From Actinoplanes cyaneus (GTDB lineage: Bacteria; Actinomycetota; Actinomycetes; Mycobacteriales; Micromonosporaceae), in contig NZ_BOMH01000027.1 in assembly GCF_016862095.1 (NCBI RefSeq), forward strand, positions 121,145 through 185,144: 64,000 bases of DNA, given 5' to 3'. The notes below the pieces were generated by a model. It was given only the letters and a program-made list of their open reading frames with translations, was not told the DNA's origin and made no database searches. The position numbers and the translations under genes are program-made. Below, piece after piece: positions 62,173 through 64,000 of this stretch (position 1 is its first letter; each line of letters begins with the position of its first letter).

Positions 62173-63141
62173 TCACCGTCTCGCCGGAAGCCCCGCAGCC
62201 CGATAGACCTCATCGATCACTGTCATCGTGGCCACCGAATCCGCCGGCGGCGTGAGATTCGCCGGCCCGCCACGGACAAAGGCCTTCAACTGCCGCGCGT
62301 ACGTCGTCTCGCCGCCGAACCGCTCTCGCCGCCGGCGCCCGTCCACAGTCACCCGAAACCGATGAAACACCTGCGGCGCCGCATAGTTGTCGACCGTTAG
62401 CGTCCCCCGCTCGCCGACGACCCTCGCCCGCAGACTCAGCAGCGTCGACGACCACATCGACGCCCGGATCCGCCCGCGGGCGCCGTCACCCAGGTCGAAG
62501 TCCGCGGTCATCGCCCGATCCACGCGCGGATCCCGCCGCATCGTCAGCGCCCGCGCGGCCAGGACACGGGGCTCGACGGGTGACAGCAACCGCAGGCAGT
62601 GGACGGCGTAGCAGCCGGCGTCCATCAACGCGCCGCCCGCCAGGTCGTACTGATATCGGATGTCGGAGAAGATCGGCAGCGGAAAACACATCGACGTCTC
62701 GACGCGCCGGATCCGGCCCAGCTCGCCGCCGTGCACGATCTCGGCCATCCGCGCGGCCACCGGGTGATAGCGGTAGTGGAACGCCTCCATCACCACCAGC
62801 CCGGTCCGCTCGGCGGCGGCCTGCACCTCGCGGGCCTGCGCCGCGTTCGCGGTCAGCGGCTTCTCCCCCAGCACGTGCTTACCGGCGTCGAGCGCCGCCA
62901 GGATCCACTGGGCGTGCCGCCCGTTCGGCAGCGGAATGTAGACCGCGTCCAACGACGGGTCGGCAAGCAGATCCTGATAGCTGTCATGCACCGCCGGAAT
63001 GCCATGCTTCGCGGCGAACGCCGCGGCCCGTCCCCGATCCCGCGCCGCGATCGCCGCGACCTCGATCCCGTCGACCGCCCGGGCCGGCTTGATCAGCGCG
63101 GCCGGGGCGATGCGGGCCGCACCCAGCACACCGATCCTCAC
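62173..63141 (-). CDS. Gfo/Idh/MocA-family oxidoreductase
   Basis: 322 aa. N-terminal Rossmann GVLGAARIAPAALIKPARAVDGIEVAAIAARD, EKPLTANAAQAREV (the conserved EKP), and VMEAFHYRYHPVAARM. The C-terminal alpha/beta domain follows. NAD(P)-dependent sugar or inositol dehydrogenase-like; substrate not predictable. ATG 63141. The 188-bp gap before it (61985-62172) shows no feature. Confidence 0.9.
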   Translation of the reverse strand: MRIGVLGAARIAPAALIKPARAVDGIEVAAIAARDRGRAAAFAAKHGIPAVHDSYQDLLADPSLDAVYIPLPNGRHAQWILAALDAGKHVLGEKPLTANAAQAREVQAAAERTGLVVMEAFHYRYHPVAARMAEIVHGGELGRIRRVETSMCFPLPIFSDIRYQYDLAGGALMDAGCYAVHCLRLLSPVEPRVLAARALTMRRDPRVDRAMTADFDLGDGARGRIRASMWSSTLLSLRARVVGERGTLTVDNYAAPQVFHRFRVTVDGRRRRERFGGETTYARQLKAFVRGGPANLTPPADSVATMTVIDEVYRAAGLPARR

Positions 63142-63163
63142 CAGCCGACCCTACGGCCACTCC

Positions 63164-63221
63164 CCCGGAATCGTGGGACTCAAAATCCCTCGGTCGCGGG
63201 TTCGAGTCCCTTCAGGCCCAC
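63164..63221 (+). pseudogene. tRNA-Leu(CAA)-like 3' fragment
   Basis: GGGA-CTCAAAA-TCCC reads as an anticodon arm with CAA, followed by a T-arm GGGTTCGAGTCCC and a plausible acceptor end. No 5' acceptor strand or complete D-arm can be found upstream and the variable arm is shortened, so it is not a working tRNA. Such 3' tRNA pieces are common integration-site remnants. Confidence 0.45.
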
Positions 63222-63417
63222 AACCTGGTTTATCAGCATATTCGCGACCCCCGAATGATGCATTGCGCGAACCGGGTGGGGTTCGTGTGGTGAGCCGGCT
63301 TCGAGCGCGTGGTCGCGGCGGGTAGCTCGAGTGCGTCAGGATCCCGGGCTCGGGTGTCTTCTCAGCATGGCGTGGCGTCGATAGCGTGGGCTGGTCGTCA
63401 GTGAAAGCGGGACTCCA

Positions 63418-63801
63418 ATGAACGATCTTGATGCCGCGGAGGAGTGGCTGGATTCGTGGGTGTCGCAGGTTGATGCGCAGGCCGAGCGGAGTGTCGAGTT
63501 GTCGCGGCGGATGGCGGCGTTGACCGGTTCGGCGGAAGGCCGTGGCGGGGCGATCCGGGTGACCGTCGGGTCGTCTGGCCAGGTGGAGGCCCTGGATCTG
63601 GATGATCGGGTGCACGAGTTGTCCGGCCCGCGGTTGGCGCGCGAGATCGTGATGGTGATGCGGCGTGCGCAGGCCGTGTTGGCGGCGCAGGTGGCCGAGC
63701 AGGTGCGGGCGACGGTGGGTGCGGACAGTGAGGCCGGCCGTGCGGTGATCGATTCGTTCGAAGCCCGGTTTCCGGTGCCAGACAGGCCGAACGAGCGATG
63801 A
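63418..63801 (+). CDS. YbaB/EbfC-family protein
   Basis: 127 aa. Core GGAIRVTVGSSGQVEALDLDDRVHELSGPRLAREIVMVMRRAQAVLAAQVAEQVR matches the YbaB/EbfC nucleoid-associated-type fold. In actinomycetes this variety precedes WXG100-like and toxin genes of type VII secretion loci, consistent with the overlapping next gene. ATG 63418. Confidence 0.82.
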   Translation: MNDLDAAEEWLDSWVSQVDAQAERSVELSRRMAALTGSAEGRGGAIRVTVGSSGQVEALDLDDRVHELSGPRLAREIVMVMRRAQAVLAAQVAEQVRATVGADSEAGRAVIDSFEARFPVPDRPNER

Positions 63802-64000
63802 GCGCCGGGATGCGGTTTCCGGCGGAAGTGGTGCGGTTGCACGCGACCATGGTCGGCGAGGTCGCGGAGCAGATGGCGGTGGCCCGTTCGGCGGTGCGTG
63901 AAGTCAGCATGGACCGGCAGGCGTACGGAGAGATCTGCCAATTTCTGCCCGGCTTGCTGGATCCGTTGTTCACCGGTGCGGTGGATGTCTTGAACGGTGT
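63798..64000 (+). CDS. WXG100/ESX-target-like protein (3' end outside window)
   Basis: ATGA overlap with the YbaB-type gene. The visible ~67 residues (FPAEVVRLHATMVGEVAEQM.. SMDRQAYGEICQFLPGLLDPLF) look like the N-terminal helical hairpin of type VII secretion target proteins. Truncated by the window edge, so the full product is unknown. Confidence 0.6.
   Translation, partial: MSAGMRFPAEVVRLHATMVGEVAEQMAVARSAVREVSMDRQAYGEICQFLPGLLDPLFTGAVDVLNG

Noticed and set aside
63164..63221. Complete tRNA-Leu gene
   Set aside because: No 5' acceptor strand or full D-arm upstream pairs with the 3' end, and the variable arm is incomplete; called a fragment instead.

Overview
This is a very GC-rich chromosomal segment of a soil actinomycete. 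Gene content fits a Micromonosporaceae-type organism such as Actinoplanes, although no species marker is present. Evidence includes many GTG/TTG starts, dense 4-bp stop/start overlaps (ATGA/GTGA), an AfsR/SARP-type regulator, an ECF42 sigma factor with its DGPF partner, CebR-, CIRCE- and MerR-type operators, several secreted cellulose- and cell-wall-active enzymes, and LLM/F420-type oxidoreductases. No CRISPR array, rRNA, complete tRNA, transposase or phage structural gene was recognised.

Layout. 1-6.2 kb: two-component pair (5' end of the kinase outside the window), ADP-ribosylglycohydrolase, GGDEF-EAL protein, small orphan, HAD hydrolase. 6.2-8.6 kb: DrrAB-like ABC exporter with a downstream MerR regulator. 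8.7-13.9 kb: a compact accessory island of nucleotide-themed genes: a NUDIX hydrolase divergent from a three-gene overlapping operon (unknown, thymidylate-synthase-like without the catalytic Cys, unknown), facing a second overlapping operon (radical SAM, nucleoside-deoxyribosyltransferase-like, HisG-like phosphoribosyltransferase). I recognise no described system with this composition, and it is the best candidate for something new. 14-19.6 kb: second two-component pair, chemoreceptor, DGPF protein + ECF42 sigma. 19.7-25.9 kb: sortase-type surface protein, relic of a cellulose-binding module, secreted polysaccharide deacetylase-CBM2, secreted CocE/S15-type hydrolase, LytR_C-domain protein.

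25.9-33.3 kb: a complete aromatic (resorcinol/hydroxyquinol-type) degradation locus. A flavin monooxygenase, maleylacetate reductase and hydroxyquinol 1,2-dioxygenase form one operon on the plus strand. The 3-oxoadipate CoA-transferase subunits and beta-ketoadipyl-CoA thiolase are on the minus strand, with a LysR regulator between. Together they would take a phenolic to succinyl-CoA and acetyl-CoA. 33.3-34.05 kb holds GC-rich tandem repeats without a convincing gene. 34-40.4 kb: TIR-TM-coiled coil-WD40 protein converging on a SARP-NB-ARC-TPR regulator. 40.5-44.6 kb: beta-lactamase-like serine hydrolase + MerR operon, then an ABC-F ATPase with an Arg-rich upstream ORF.

44.7-57.9 kb: metabolic and stress genes: two-domain tautomerase, Hsp20 with a CIRCE-like site, D-threonine-aldolase-like enzyme, two VOC proteins, metallophosphoesterase, secreted clan GH-A glycosidase, thioesterase/TetR, acyl-CoA-dehydrogenase-like protein, CBM6-DUF1996 protein, DUF305-like lipoprotein, MarR, NAD(P)-binding reductase and LLM oxidoreductase. 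Four copies of one palindromic hairpin family lie here, with compensatory arm changes. 57.9-64 kb: CebR-box-controlled GH94 cellobiose phosphorylase, peptidoglycan-binding protein, GNAT + IF-1 paralogue, Gfo/Idh oxidoreductase, a tRNA-Leu-like 3' fragment, and the start of a YbaB/WXG100-like locus that runs off the edge.

Coordinates of short sites were read by eye. Function assignments rest on motif recognition in the translations, not on database searches.
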